NCBI RefSeq assembly: GCF_001682385.1
Contig: NZ_CP016210.1
Location: 2,852,001 to 2,916,000 of the forward strand
From: Azoarcus olearius
GTDB lineage: Bacteria > Pseudomonadota > Gammaproteobacteria > Burkholderiales > Rhodocyclaceae
Length of the DNA stretch: 64,000 nucleotides
Direction: 5' to 3'
Under the pieces are notes generated by a model. The model was not told the origin of the DNA and searched no databases. It was given only the letters and a program-made list of their open reading frames with translations. A program made the position numbers and the translations under genes. Below, in pieces: positions 34,638 to 43,625 of the stretch (its first letter is position 1; each line of letters starts with the position of its first letter).

Positions 34638-37600
34638 TCACACCGCCCGATCTGCCCACCACCGCTCGAACTGTTCCGGCGGCATCGGCGGCGAGAAGTG
34701 AAAGCCTTGGCTGCGATCACAGTGATGCTCGCGCAAAAAGGCTGCGACTTCAGCCGACTCGACACCTTCGGCGATTACTTCCAGTCCGAGTGAACGGCCG
34801 AGGGCGATGATGCCTTCGACCACCGCGGTACTGGCGTCGTGACGCCCGATCCCCTGGACGAACGTTTGGTCGAGCTTGAGGATGTCGATCGGCAGCCGGC
34901 TCAGATAGCCGAGGCTCGAATAGCCGGTGCCGAAATCGTCGAGCGCCACCTTGACCCCGATCGCCTGCAAGCCGGACAGAATGTGGCGGGCTGCCTCGGC
35001 ATCCGCCATCAGCGTGCCCTCAGTTACCTCGACGCGCAGGCTCGCGGGCGACAAGCCATTGCGTTGGAGCGCATCGCCGACGCTGGCCACGAAATTTTTC
35101 TGCCGGAACTGCAGCGGCGATACATTCACCGCGATCGGCACGGACGGGCCGCCTTTGTCCGCCCACTCGCGCTGCTGCCGGCAGGCTTCCTGCAACACCC
35201 AATTGCCCAAGGGCCGGATCATTCCTGCCTTTTCGGCGACGGGAATGAACTGTCCGGGCTCCGAGTTCATTGCCGGCCAGCGCAGCAGGGCTTCGGCACC
35301 GACCACTTCAACTGTTTCGGTGTCGACCACGGGCTGGTAAAAGAGGACGAATTCCCGGTCGGCCAAGCCCTGACGCAAGCGGCTTTCGATGCGCAAGGCC
35401 TCGCGCATTCGATCGTTGAACTCGGCGCGGAAGAACTGGAAGTCGTTCTGCCCGTTCTCCTTGGCGTGGTACATCGCGGCATCTGCATTTCGGATCAGCT
35501 CCTCGATCTCCTCGCCATCCTGCGGGAACAGGCTGATGCCGATGCTCGGGGTCACGGTCAGTTCGAGGCCGTCGACCCGATAAGGCTGTCGGAGGTGATC
35601 GAGGGCGTGGCGCGCCACGCTCGCCGCATCCTCCGCCCTGCCGATCTTCGCCAGCACGGCGAGGAACTCGTCACCGCCGAGACGGGCAATCAGGTCGCCG
35701 CCGCGGATGCACTCACCGAGCCGAGTTGCCACCTGTTTGAGCACCGCGTCGCCGATCTGATGGCCGTAGGTATCGTTGATCGGCTTGAAGCGGTCGAGGT
35801 CGACGAAGAGGACCGCGGCGCCTGCCCTTTCACGGGTCGCGGCCGCCAGCAGATGCTCGGCGAATTCGTACAGCAGCGCACGGTTGGGCAGGCCCGTCAG
35901 CGGATCGTGCTGGGCGATCCTTTCCGCCGCCTTCCGTTCGGTAATGTCGGTGCAGAACACGACGAGCCCTTCGGGCGACGGAAAGACGCGTACCTCCCAC
36001 CAGCGCTTGGTCGTCGGATTGAGGTAATCGATGCGCTCCGGCGTGCGCGCCTGCATCGTATGCTCGAGCAGCGTCCTGACCGGGTCCCTCTGAGCGGCCG
36101 GGAATGCTTGTCGCGGATCCTTGCCGATCAAGGTCTCTCTCGCCTGACCGGACTCCTGCGCCGCCTTGTTATTCACGAAGGTAATTCGCCAGTCCCGATC
36201 GACGGCGACGAAAGCATCGCTGATGCTTTCGAGGATCATCTCCAAGTGCGCCTTGATAGCCTCGGCCTCGGCCCGCAACACCTGGATGCGCCGGGCGTGC
36301 TCGGACTGCGCAAGCAGGCCGGCGACACGAGCAAGCAGCTCGCGGGTACTGAACGGCTTGACGAGGTAATCGTCGGCTCCAGCCTGGATGCCCTCGATCC
36401 GGGCCTCTTCCGTGGCACGTGCCGAGAGGATGATGATCGGCAGAGTCAGTGTGCGGGAATCCTTGCGCAGTGCACGGACAAGCGCGATGCCGGTGATCCC
36501 GGGCATCATCACATCGGCGACGACGAGGTCCGGCCGACGGGAGTGGATGGTAGCCAGCGCAGTTTGGCCGTCGGCCACCGTTTCGACCTCGTAGTGCTGG
36601 CCGAGCATACGGCAGAGGTAGCCACGCAGGTCGGCGTTGTCTTCCACGAGCAAAATGCGCGCTCGCGGCGCGGTAAGTACCTGGGCGTTGGCCGGCAGGT
36701 TCGGCGAGGCCGCCGGCGACAGCCAGGCGAGCGCTTCGCCCGCATACAGCTCGGCGCCGCGGGAAACGCTGGTGCGGAGCTGTTCGGCAAACACGTGTTC
36801 AGCGGGCAGGTGGGTGTCGCCGAAGGGAATGCTGACGAAGAACATCGAGCCCTCGCCCTCGCGGCTATATGCGCGGACCGTCCCCCCATGCAAATGGACT
36901 AGCTCGTGGACGAGTGCGAGTCCGATCCCCGCGCCTTCCTGCGTGCGCCCGTGACGGCCCTCGGCCTGATAAAACCGCTCGAACAGATGGGGTAGATCAT
37001 GCTCGGGAATCCCGGTGCCGGTATCACGGACCCGCAGCTCGACGTGATCGCCCCGGGCGCGCAGACGCACCACGATCTCCCCGTGCAGCGTGAACTTGAA
37101 CGCATTCGAGATTAGATTTAGGACAATCTGCTCCCACATGCCGCGATCGACGTAAACCATTTCGGACAGCGGCGGGCAATCGACAATCAGGCTCAGCCCG
37201 GCGCGTTCGACTGCGCTGCGAAAGACGCTCGCAAGCTCACTGGTGAAACTTGCAAGGTCGGTCGGCTCGTAGCGCGCGGCGACGCGTCCGGCTTCGATGC
37301 GGGCGAATTCGAGCAGCGTGTTGACGAGCTTGAGCAGACGCAGCGCGTTGCGATGGGCGAGCTCCAGTTCTTCGCGCTGTGCGTCGTCGAGGCCGCTTGC
37401 TTGCTGCAGGATGTCTTCGAGCGGGCCGAGCATCAGCGTCAGCGGGGTGCGTAACTCATGACTGACGTTGCTGAAGAAGGCCGTCTTCGCCCGGTCGAGC
37501 GCGGCCAGGCTCTGGTTCGCTTCGTGCAGCCGTCGGTTGGTCTCGACGCGTTCCCGAGCGCGCTGAAACATCTCGGCTTCCAGCTCATGGATGCGTCGGC

Positions 37601-38087
37601 TCAAGGCCTCGCTATCCTTGGTCTCGGCGGCGGCCTGCTGCTTCATGCGCATGAAGTCCGTGACGTCCTCGACGCGGTGAATGATGTAGAGGACTCGGCC
37701 GTCATCGCCGAGGACCGGAGAATTGACCGGGCTCCAGTAGCGTTCGTCGAAACCGCCCCCCTGCTCGGCCGGCCGCCGGACGTCGTACTTCTGCACCGGC
37801 ATGGTGTCCGTCTTGCCGGTCTGCAGCACGCGTTCCAACGATGCCTTCAGGGCAGCGACGCCTTGGGCAAACGGGTCCGCCGGGTTGTCGGGGAAGACCT
37901 CGAACATGTACCGCCCAAGGATTTCTTCGCGCCGGGTCAGGGTCGCCTTCAGGTAGGCCTCATTGACCGCGACGATGGTGAAATCGGGTGCCATGAGCAA
38001 ATACGGCGCAGGGGTCGCTTCAAACACCCGTCTATACACCGATGGGGCAAGCGGGCCCCTCACGCTATCGGATTCATCATGTCTCAT
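34638..38087 (-). CDS. Hybrid sensor: PAS-histidine kinase-receiver-PAS-GGDEF-EAL
   Basis: A 1149-residue cytoplasmic signalling protein. An N-terminal PAS domain (about 18-145) and a coiled linker (150-200) lead to HisKA with FFSNVSH210ELRTP. HATPase follows (310-422; N-box NLISNAFKF, DTGTGIP). The receiver (476-595) has phosphoacceptor D525 and LVKPFS. A second PAS (615-718), GGDEF (728-885; GGDEF at 804-808 intact) and EAL (905-1149; EALLRW at 932, DDFGTGYSS, IAEGVES) complete it. All catalytic motifs look intact. It could phosphorylate itself and both make and degrade cyclic di-GMP. No transmembrane segment is evident, so it senses an internal signal. The start at 38087 has an AGGAAGGA site. 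Monocistronic. Confidence 0.9.
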   Translation of the reverse strand: MRHDESDSVRGPLAPSVYRRVFEATPAPYLLMAPDFTIVAVNEAYLKATLTRREEILGRYMFEVFPDNPADPFAQGVAALKASLERVLQTGKTDTMPVQKYDVRRPAEQGGGFDERYWSPVNSPVLGDDGRVLYIIHRVEDVTDFMRMKQQAAAETKDSEALSRRIHELEAEMFQRARERVETNRRLHEANQSLAALDRAKTAFFSNVSHELRTPLTLMLGPLEDILQQASGLDDAQREELELAHRNALRLLKLVNTLLEFARIEAGRVAARYEPTDLASFTSELASVFRSAVERAGLSLIVDCPPLSEMVYVDRGMWEQIVLNLISNAFKFTLHGEIVVRLRARGDHVELRVRDTGTGIPEHDLPHLFERFYQAEGRHGRTQEGAGIGLALVHELVHLHGGTVRAYSREGEGSMFFVSIPFGDTHLPAEHVFAEQLRTSVSRGAELYAGEALAWLSPAASPNLPANAQVLTAPRARILLVEDNADLRGYLCRMLGQHYEVETVADGQTALATIHSRRPDLVVADVMMPGITGIALVRALRKDSRTLTLPIIILSARATEEARIEGIQAGADDYLVKPFSTRELLARVAGLLAQSEHARRIQVLRAEAEAIKAHLEMILESISDAFVAVDRDWRITFVNNKAAQESGQARETLIGKDPRQAFPAAQRDPVRTLLEHTMQARTPERIDYLNPTTKRWWEVRVFPSPEGLVVFCTDITERKAAERIAQHDPLTGLPNRALLYEFAEHLLAAATRERAGAAVLFVDLDRFKPINDTYGHQIGDAVLKQVATRLGECIRGGDLIARLGGDEFLAVLAKIGRAEDAASVARHALDHLRQPYRVDGLELTVTPSIGISLFPQDGEEIEELIRNADAAMYHAKENGQNDFQFFRAEFNDRMREALRIESRLRQGLADREFVLFYQPVVDTETVEVVGAEALLRWPAMNSEPGQFIPVAEKAGMIRPLGNWVLQEACRQQREWADKGGPSVPIAVNVSPLQFRQKNFVASVGDALQRNGLSPASLRVEVTEGTLMADAEAARHILSGLQAIGVKVALDDFGTGYSSLGYLSRLPIDILKLDQTFVQGIGRHDASTAVVEGIIALGRSLGLEVIAEGVESAEVAAFLREHHCDRSQGFHFSPPMPPEQFERWWADRAV

Positions 38088-38624
38088 CGTTTCCTTCCTC
38101 CTCGCTCTCCGGCCGGCTGCGGAGGGGGGTGTGGCGGTGACGCATGAAAACAATTGCTAGGACATTGCATACCGACGAATGTTTAGCTCGCTGGTGTGAC
38201 GGCCGTGGGGGTCGTTGTCACGTCCCGAGGGTCAAAGAACCGTCGAGCAGCGCCAACGCCGCGCGGAAGGGGAGGCTGGAACGGACCCCAGAGCATCCTG
38301 TCGGATTCGACTTCGGCGCTCTCTACCAGCAGCAAACGGTAGGTACAGCGAACGGCGGCTTCCAAACCCAGTAGCTGCCGCTTGCTGACCATCTTTCCGA
38401 AGGCACGAATGTCTCTTGCTGGCCGAGCCCGGCCAGTCATGTTCCGTCAACTGGGCGTCCGCTCCGGCCGAAGGCCGCCACTGAGTGGATAACGGCCGCC
38501 GGAGCGGACCTGCCTCTCAAATGGTGGTTTGATAAAAAACGTGACCCGCCGCGCGTGGCCGAACCCCATCCTCCAGGCCCTTCCCCCAGCGTCGGCCAGA
38601 CCCCAACCAGCCCCGCCGCCCTCC
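38088..38624. other. Gene-free stretch between the hybrid sensor and the AraC gene
   Basis: No frame here has a credible start or family. The part around 38200-38460 has the feel of a dispersed non-coding repeat (reversed: ACATTCGTGCCTTCGGAAAG, GTCAGCAAGCGGCAGC). The promoter of the sensor gene should lie near 38110-38200, but no clear element stands out. Confidence 0.4.
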
Positions 38625-39572
38625 TCACCTCCCCTGCCGCTCGCGGTATCCACTCGGGCTATCCCCGGTTCGGCGCTTGAAAAACCGGCAGAAGTAGGCC
38701 GGGTCTTCGAAGCCGAGGTCGAGCGCGATGCGGCTAACCGGCGCCGCGGTATACACCAGCCGGCGGCAGGCCTCGCGGGTGAGGCGGTCGTGAAGGTATT
38801 CCAGCGCGGGGCGGCCGCTCGCGGCCCGCGTCAGGCGGTTGAGGCTGGGGGTGCTGAGGCCTAGCTGCGCGGCGTAGCGCGACAGCGGCCAATGCGCCAG
38901 GAAGTTCTCCTCCACCAGCAGCAGGAAGCGGGTGAGCAGTGCCTGGTGATGCCGGCCGCGCTTGCCGGCGGCCGCCGCCGACACGCTGCGCGCGCAGCCC
39001 TGCGCCAGCCGCCACACCACCGCTTGCGCCAGCCAGCGCGCCACTGGCGCATCGGCGGCATCGGGCGCGGGGAATTCCTCGGCGAGCTGGCGCAGCAAGC
39101 CGTCCAGCCGGCGCGCGGTGGCGGCGTCGCCCTCCTCGCCGCCGTCCAGGCGCAGCAGCCGCGGCGCGGCGAAGAGCTGGCGCAGGGATTCGCCCGCGGT
39201 TTCGAGATCGCCTTCCACCAGGAAGCGGCCGTCCAGCGTGAGCACCATGCCCTGGGTGCCGGGCGCGAAGCGGAAGCCATGCACCGCACCGGGCGGGATG
39301 ACGATGGCCGCCGGCCCCGCCACCTGCTCCTGGCATTCGTCCAGCGCCACCTGCGCCATGCCGTCGCCCACCCAGATCACCTGGTAGAGGCCGCGGTGCA
39401 CATGCGGCTCGATCTCCCATTCGTACAGGCTGCTGCGCAGTTCGATTTCCTCGATATGCATCAGCTCCAGCGCGGAGGTCGCGGTTTCGCCGTACAGCGC
39501 GAAGTCGGGCACGGCGCGCTGGCGGGCGGCGGAAGGAGGCAGCCGGACGGCGGCGGGCGAAGGGGTCGTCAT
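38625..39572 (-). CDS. AraC-family regulator, PobR-like
   Basis: A 315-residue regulator. A cupin-like sensor (HVHRGLYQVIWVGDGMAQVALDE, then AAIVIPPGAVHGF) occupies about residues 45-110. The C-terminal two helix-turn-helix units (LSRYAAQLGLSTPSLNRLTRAASGRPALEYL and VSRIALDLGFEDPAYFCRFFKRRTGDSPSGYR) span about 225-312. PobR-type proteins respond to 4-hydroxybenzoate-like acids. It is divergent from the P450 operon and presumably activates it. The ATG at 39572 was chosen; the longer frame needs a TTG. Confidence 0.82.
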   Translation of the reverse strand: MTTPSPAAVRLPPSAARQRAVPDFALYGETATSALELMHIEEIELRSSLYEWEIEPHVHRGLYQVIWVGDGMAQVALDECQEQVAGPAAIVIPPGAVHGFRFAPGTQGMVLTLDGRFLVEGDLETAGESLRQLFAAPRLLRLDGGEEGDAATARRLDGLLRQLAEEFPAPDAADAPVARWLAQAVVWRLAQGCARSVSAAAAGKRGRHHQALLTRFLLLVEENFLAHWPLSRYAAQLGLSTPSLNRLTRAASGRPALEYLHDRLTREACRRLVYTAAPVSRIALDLGFEDPAYFCRFFKRRTGDSPSGYRERQGR

Positions 39573-39737
39573 GCTGCGGCGCACCGTGAAAAGCGAAACC
39601 GTTTTGATCGAAAAGTGCAATTCGTTCCGACTTTATTGCACTGACTCGAATAACCACACTCCCTATAGTGTATCCACGCGATCGCCGGCAAGTGGCGATT
39701 TCAAGCGGAATCTACCAATAACGAACGGAGACACACG

Positions 39738-40901
39738 ATGTTCAGCTTCGACCCGTACTCCCCCGCCGTGGATGCGGATCCGTTTCCTTTTTACAAGACG
39801 CTGCGCGATGAGCATCCCTGCTTCTGGAGCAAGGAAGCCAATATGTGGGTGCTGTCGCGCTACGCCGACATCGTCACCGCGCTCAACGACTGGCAGACCT
39901 TTTCCTCGGCCAAGGGCAACCTGATGACCGAGCTGCCCAACCGTGCCGGCGCCACCCTGGGCACCACCGATCCCCCGCGCCACGACCGCCTGCGCGGCCT
40001 GGTCCAGCACGCCTTCATGAAGCGCAACCTGGAAAGCCTGGCCGAGCCGATCCGCCAGATCGCGCGCGAAACCGCGGCTCCGTTGGCCGACCTCAAGCAG
40101 TTCGATTTCATCGAGGACTTCTCGTCGAAGTTCACCGTGCGGGTGCTGTTCGCCGCGCTCGGGCTGCCACTCGGCGACGAGGCGCTGGTGCGCGAGAAGG
40201 CGGTGACCATGGTGCAGTCCGACGCCGCCACCCGGCAGAAGGGCCCGGAGCACATCGCCGCCTACAACTGGATGCAGGACTACGCCAGCAAGGTCATCGC
40301 CGAGCGCCGCGCCAACCCGAAGGACGACCTCATCTCGCACTTCTCGATGGCCGAAATCGACGGCGACCGCCTCGACGAGCGCGAGGTGCTGCTCACCGTG
40401 ACGACGCTGATCATGGCCGGCATCGAATCGCTCGGCGGCTTCATGGGCATGTTCGCGCTCAACATGGCCGACCACGCCGACGCCCGACGCCAGTGCGTCG
40501 CCAATCCCGACCTGCTGGTGGATGCGATCGAGGAGTCGCTGCGCTTCAACACCTCGGCGCAGCGCTTCCGCCGCTGCCTCACGCGCGACCACACCCTGCA
40601 CGGTCAGACCATGCGTGAAGGCGACTTCGTCTGTCTCGCCTACGGCTCCGGAAACCGCGACGAACGCCAGTTCCCCAATCCGGACGTGTATGACATCGGC
40701 CGCAAGCCCAAGGGCCACCTCGGCTTTGGCGGTGCGGTGCATGCCTGCCTCGGCACCACCATCGCCCGCATCTCGGTGAAGGCGGCGATGAACGCCTTCC
40801 ACCGCGTGGTGCCGGACTACGTGCGCGTGCAGGAACACCTGCCGTGGATGCCGTCCTCCACCTTCCGCAGCCCGCTGCGGCTGGAACTGGCGCGCGCCTG
40901 A
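39738..40901 (+). CDS. Cytochrome P450, bacterial class I
   Basis: A 387-residue soluble P450. The heme-binding loop is HLGFGGAVHAC337LG; the usual glycine two before the valine position is Ala333. The K-helix motif is E266-SL-R269. The I-helix reads MAGIES (226-231), so the usual acid-Thr pair is Glu230-Ser231. It is followed by its own 2Fe-2S ferredoxin and reductase genes, making a complete electron chain. The AraC/PobR-like neighbour and the surrounding catabolic genes suggest an aromatic acid substrate, for example O-demethylation of a methoxybenzoate, but sequence alone does not show this. An ACGGAGACAC site precedes the ATG. Confidence 0.9.
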   Translation: MFSFDPYSPAVDADPFPFYKTLRDEHPCFWSKEANMWVLSRYADIVTALNDWQTFSSAKGNLMTELPNRAGATLGTTDPPRHDRLRGLVQHAFMKRNLESLAEPIRQIARETAAPLADLKQFDFIEDFSSKFTVRVLFAALGLPLGDEALVREKAVTMVQSDAATRQKGPEHIAAYNWMQDYASKVIAERRANPKDDLISHFSMAEIDGDRLDEREVLLTVTTLIMAGIESLGGFMGMFALNMADHADARRQCVANPDLLVDAIEESLRFNTSAQRFRRCLTRDHTLHGQTMREGDFVCLAYGSGNRDERQFPNPDVYDIGRKPKGHLGFGGAVHACLGTTIARISVKAAMNAFHRVVPDYVRVQEHLPWMPSSTFRSPLRLELARA

Positions 40902-40986
40902 TCCGCCCTGCCCTATCCGCCGCGGCGCCGTGCGCACCGCGGCGGATGTTTTCGCATTCACCCCACCCAGAACAGAGGAGACAACC

Positions 40987-41310
40987 ATGGTCACCGTCAC
41001 CTACATCGAACCCAACGGCAACGAACAGCAGATCGACGTCCCCGAAGGCTGGAGCCTGATGCAGGCCGCCATGTCGAACGGCGTGGACGGCATGGAGGCC
41101 GAATGCGGCGGCTCCTGCGCCTGCGCCACCTGTCATTGCTACGTGGACGAGGCCTGGGCCGAGCGCGTGCCGGCCGCCGCCGAAAACGAACTGGCGATGC
41201 TCGACAACGTCGCCGCCGAACGCCGCCCGACCAGCCGCCTGTCCTGCCAGATCAAGGCCACCGCGGCGCTGGAAGGCATCGTGCTGCGCCTGCCCGTCAA
41301 CCAGAGCTGA
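40987..41310 (+). CDS. 2Fe-2S ferredoxin, putidaredoxin type
   Basis: A 107-residue adrenodoxin/putidaredoxin-like ferredoxin. The cluster ligands are in CGGSCACATCHC (C-x5-C-x2-C) with a fourth cysteine in RLSCQIK near residue 88. It would carry electrons from the adjacent reductase to the P450. An AGAGGAG site lies 9 bases before the ATG. Confidence 0.9.
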   Translation: MVTVTYIEPNGNEQQIDVPEGWSLMQAAMSNGVDGMEAECGGSCACATCHCYVDEAWAERVPAAAENELAMLDNVAAERRPTSRLSCQIKATAALEGIVLRLPVNQS

Positions 41311-41313
41311 GGC

Positions 41314-42588
41314 ATGGACGCGCCGCTCATCGCCGGCCCCGAGGGCGCCGGCCTGCCGGGCAACGGCCCGGTGGTCATCGTCGGCGCCGGCCAGTCCGGG
41401 CTGCAGGTGGCCGAATCGCTGCGCAGCGAGGGCTATGCCGGCGTGATCGTCATGATCGGCGACGAGCCCTGCCCGCCCTACCATCGCCCGCCGCTGTCCA
41501 AGGCCTATCTCGCCGGTGAGGCGAGCGAGGCGCAGCTCACCATCCGCGCGCCCGAGGCGCTCGCGAAGAAGCAGATCGAGTTCGTCGCCGGCGTCGGCGT
41601 GGAGTCCATCGACCGCGCCAACACCCTGCTCACGCTGACCGACGGCCGCAAGCTCGCCTACGCCGCGCTCGCGCTCGCCACCGGCTCGCGCGCGCGGCCG
41701 CTGCCGGTGCCCGGCGCCGACCTCGCCAACGTGTTCGCGCTGCGCACGCTGGAGGACACCCGCCGCATCGCCGCCGCGCTGGCCGCGGCACAGCGCGTGG
41801 TGGTGATCGGCGGCGGCTTCATCGGCCTGGAATTCGCCGCGGTCGCCGCCAAGCAGGGCAAACAGGTCACCGTGCTGGAGGCCGCCGGGCGGTTGATGGC
41901 GCGGGTGGTGGCACCGCCGGTGTCGGATTTCTACGCCGCGCTGCACCGCGGCCACGGCGTCGCCATCGAACTCGGTGCAGCCGTGTCGGCGCTGCGCGGC
42001 AAGGCCGGCCCGGCGCAGGACGCGGTCGCCGCCGTATGCACCGCCGACGGCCGCGAATTCCCCGCCGACCTGGTGATCGTCGGCATCGGCATCCTGCCCA
42101 ACAGCGAACTCGCCGAAGCGGCCGGACTCGCCTGCAACCGCGGCATCGTGGTCGACGGCTGCTCGCGCACCGCCGACCCGCGCATCGTCGCCAGCGGCGA
42201 CTGCACCGCGCGGCGGCTGGAAGACGGCAGCCTGCTGCGGCTGGAATCGGTGCAGAACGCGGTGGAACAGGGCAAATCGGCCGCCGCCGCGCTGCTCGGC
42301 AAGGAACGCCGCTTCGACGCCGCCCCCTGGTTCTGGTCCGACCAGTACGACGTCAAGCTGCAGATGGTGGGCTTGTCCGCCGGCTACGACCAGGTCGTCA
42401 GCCGTGGCGAGGTCGAAAGCCAGCGCTTCTCGGTGTTCTACTTCCGCACCGGCAAACTGGTGGCGATCGATTCGATCAACCAGCCACAGGTACACATGCT
42501 CGGCCGCAAACTGCTCGACAAGGGCAACAGCCTGACGGCGGCACAGGCGGCAGACCCGGCGTTCGATCTCGCGGGGGCTGCGGCCTGA
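41314..42588 (+). CDS. Ferredoxin reductase, FAD-dependent (putidaredoxin reductase type)
   Basis: A 424-residue FAD/NAD oxidoreductase. The FAD site is VVIVGAGQSGLQVAESLR (about 20-37). YHRPPLSKAYL and the NADH site VVVIGGGFIGLEFAAVAAKQGKQVTVLE (about 160-188) match the family; SGDCT is the second FAD motif. It starts three bases after the ferredoxin stop and finishes the P450 electron chain. Its stop codon lies inside the 17-base hairpin stem described next. Confidence 0.9.
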   Translation: MDAPLIAGPEGAGLPGNGPVVIVGAGQSGLQVAESLRSEGYAGVIVMIGDEPCPPYHRPPLSKAYLAGEASEAQLTIRAPEALAKKQIEFVAGVGVESIDRANTLLTLTDGRKLAYAALALATGSRARPLPVPGADLANVFALRTLEDTRRIAAALAAAQRVVVIGGGFIGLEFAAVAAKQGKQVTVLEAAGRLMARVVAPPVSDFYAALHRGHGVAIELGAAVSALRGKAGPAQDAVAAVCTADGREFPADLVIVGIGILPNSELAEAAGLACNRGIVVDGCSRTADPRIVASGDCTARRLEDGSLLRLESVQNAVEQGKSAAAALLGKERRFDAAPWFWSDQYDVKLQMVGLSAGYDQVVSRGEVESQRFSVFYFRTGKLVAIDSINQPQVHMLGRKLLDKGNSLTAAQAADPAFDLAGAAA

Positions 42589-42621
42589 AGCAGGGAGCGG
42601 CCAGCCGCTCCCTGCTTCAGG
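42584..42621 (+). terminator. 17-bp perfect hairpin at the end of the P450 operon
   Basis: CCTGAAGCAGGGAGCGG (42584-42600) pairs perfectly with 42605-42621 around a 4-base loop CCAG. The reductase stop codon TGA is inside the left arm. There is no U-run, so it is either an atypical terminator or a 3'-end stabiliser. Confidence 0.7.
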
Positions 42622-42709
42622 ATCGGGTTCCACGGTCGGTCCTCGGGTTGGTTCCCCTCCAGGCCGGAGGCCGAAACGCGGCGGCGGACGTGATATGTCC
42701 GAAATCAGC

Positions 42710-42743
42710 AGCTAGAATATAAGCACTTCTTTATATTCCAGCT
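42710..42743. promoter_or_regulatory. Large inverted repeat operator upstream of the MBL-fold gene
   Basis: AGCTAGAATATAA (42710-42722) and TTATATTCCAGCT (42731-42743) are inverted repeats with 12 of 13 positions matching, 8 bases apart, directly before the ATG at 42748. They are markedly AT-rich in a GC-rich genome and would cover the promoter and start. ArsR/SmtB-type repressors of sulfide or persulfide genes use AT-rich dyads of this sort, but no such repressor gene is seen in the window. Confidence 0.7.
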
Positions 42744-42747
42744 GACC

Positions 42748-43623
42748 ATGACGACCTCCGCGCCGCAGCCCGCCGACATCCGGTCCTTCTTCGACGACGA
42801 AACCTGCACCGTCACGCACGTGGTGGCCTGCCCGCAGACGCGGCGCGCGGCCATCATCGACAGCGTGCTCGACTTCGACCCCAAGTCCGGGCGCACCCGC
42901 CACACGCAGGCGGACCGCGTGATCGGGCACGTGCGCGCGGCCGGACTGACGGTGGAGTGGCTGCTGGAAACCCACGCCCACGCCGACCACCTCAGCGCCG
43001 CGCCCTACCTGCAGCAGGCGCTGGGCGGCCGCACCGCCATCGGCGAGCACATCCGCGAGGTGCAGGCGGTGTTCAAGCGCATCTTCAATGCCCACGACCT
43101 CGGCACCGAGGGCCGCGAGTTCGACCGCCTGTTCGCCGACGGCGAGCGCTTTCACATCGGCGAGCTCGAAGTGGAGGTGATGCACACCCCGGGCCACACG
43201 CCAGCCTGCATCAGCTACCGCGTGGGCGACGACGTCTTCGTCGGCGACACCCTGTTCATGCCTGACTACGGCACCGCGCGCTGCGACTTTCCCGGCGGCG
43301 ATGCGGCCACGCTGTACCGTTCCATCCAGAAGCTGCTGGCGCTGCCGCCGCACACCCGGCTGCACCTGTGCCACGACTACCCGCCTGACGGTCGCGCGCC
43401 GGCCTGGGTCAGCACCGTGGCCGAACAGCGGGCAGGCAACATCCACGTGGGAGACGGCAACAGCGAGGCCGCCTTCGTGGCGCTGCGCAACGCGCGCGAC
43501 GCGACCCTGGCGATGCCGGTGCTGATACTGCCGGCGGTGCAGGTGAACGTGCGCGCCGGCCACCTGCCGCCGCCGGAGGACAACGGCGTGCGCTACCTCA
43601 AGCTGCCGCTGAACCTGCTGTAG
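42748..43623 (+). CDS. Metallo-beta-lactamase-fold hydrolase, persulfide-dioxygenase-like
   Basis: A 291-residue MBL-fold enzyme. Metal ligands are H76-A-H78-A-D80-H81, a later histidine in MHTPGHTPACISY, aspartate in VFVGDTLF, and a histidine in LCHDYPP. This pattern (THAHADHL, GHTPxCISY) fits the ETHE1/Blh group of glutathione persulfide dioxygenases, which use a single iron to oxidise persulfide. No rhodanese is fused. It stands alone behind a strong palindromic operator. Glyoxalase II-like hydrolysis is an alternative. Confidence 0.82.
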   Translation: MTTSAPQPADIRSFFDDETCTVTHVVACPQTRRAAIIDSVLDFDPKSGRTRHTQADRVIGHVRAAGLTVEWLLETHAHADHLSAAPYLQQALGGRTAIGEHIREVQAVFKRIFNAHDLGTEGREFDRLFADGERFHIGELEVEVMHTPGHTPACISYRVGDDVFVGDTLFMPDYGTARCDFPGGDAATLYRSIQKLLALPPHTRLHLCHDYPPDGRAPAWVSTVAEQRAGNIHVGDGNSEAAFVALRNARDATLAMPVLILPAVQVNVRAGHLPPPEDNGVRYLKLPLNLL

Positions 43624-43625
43624 GC

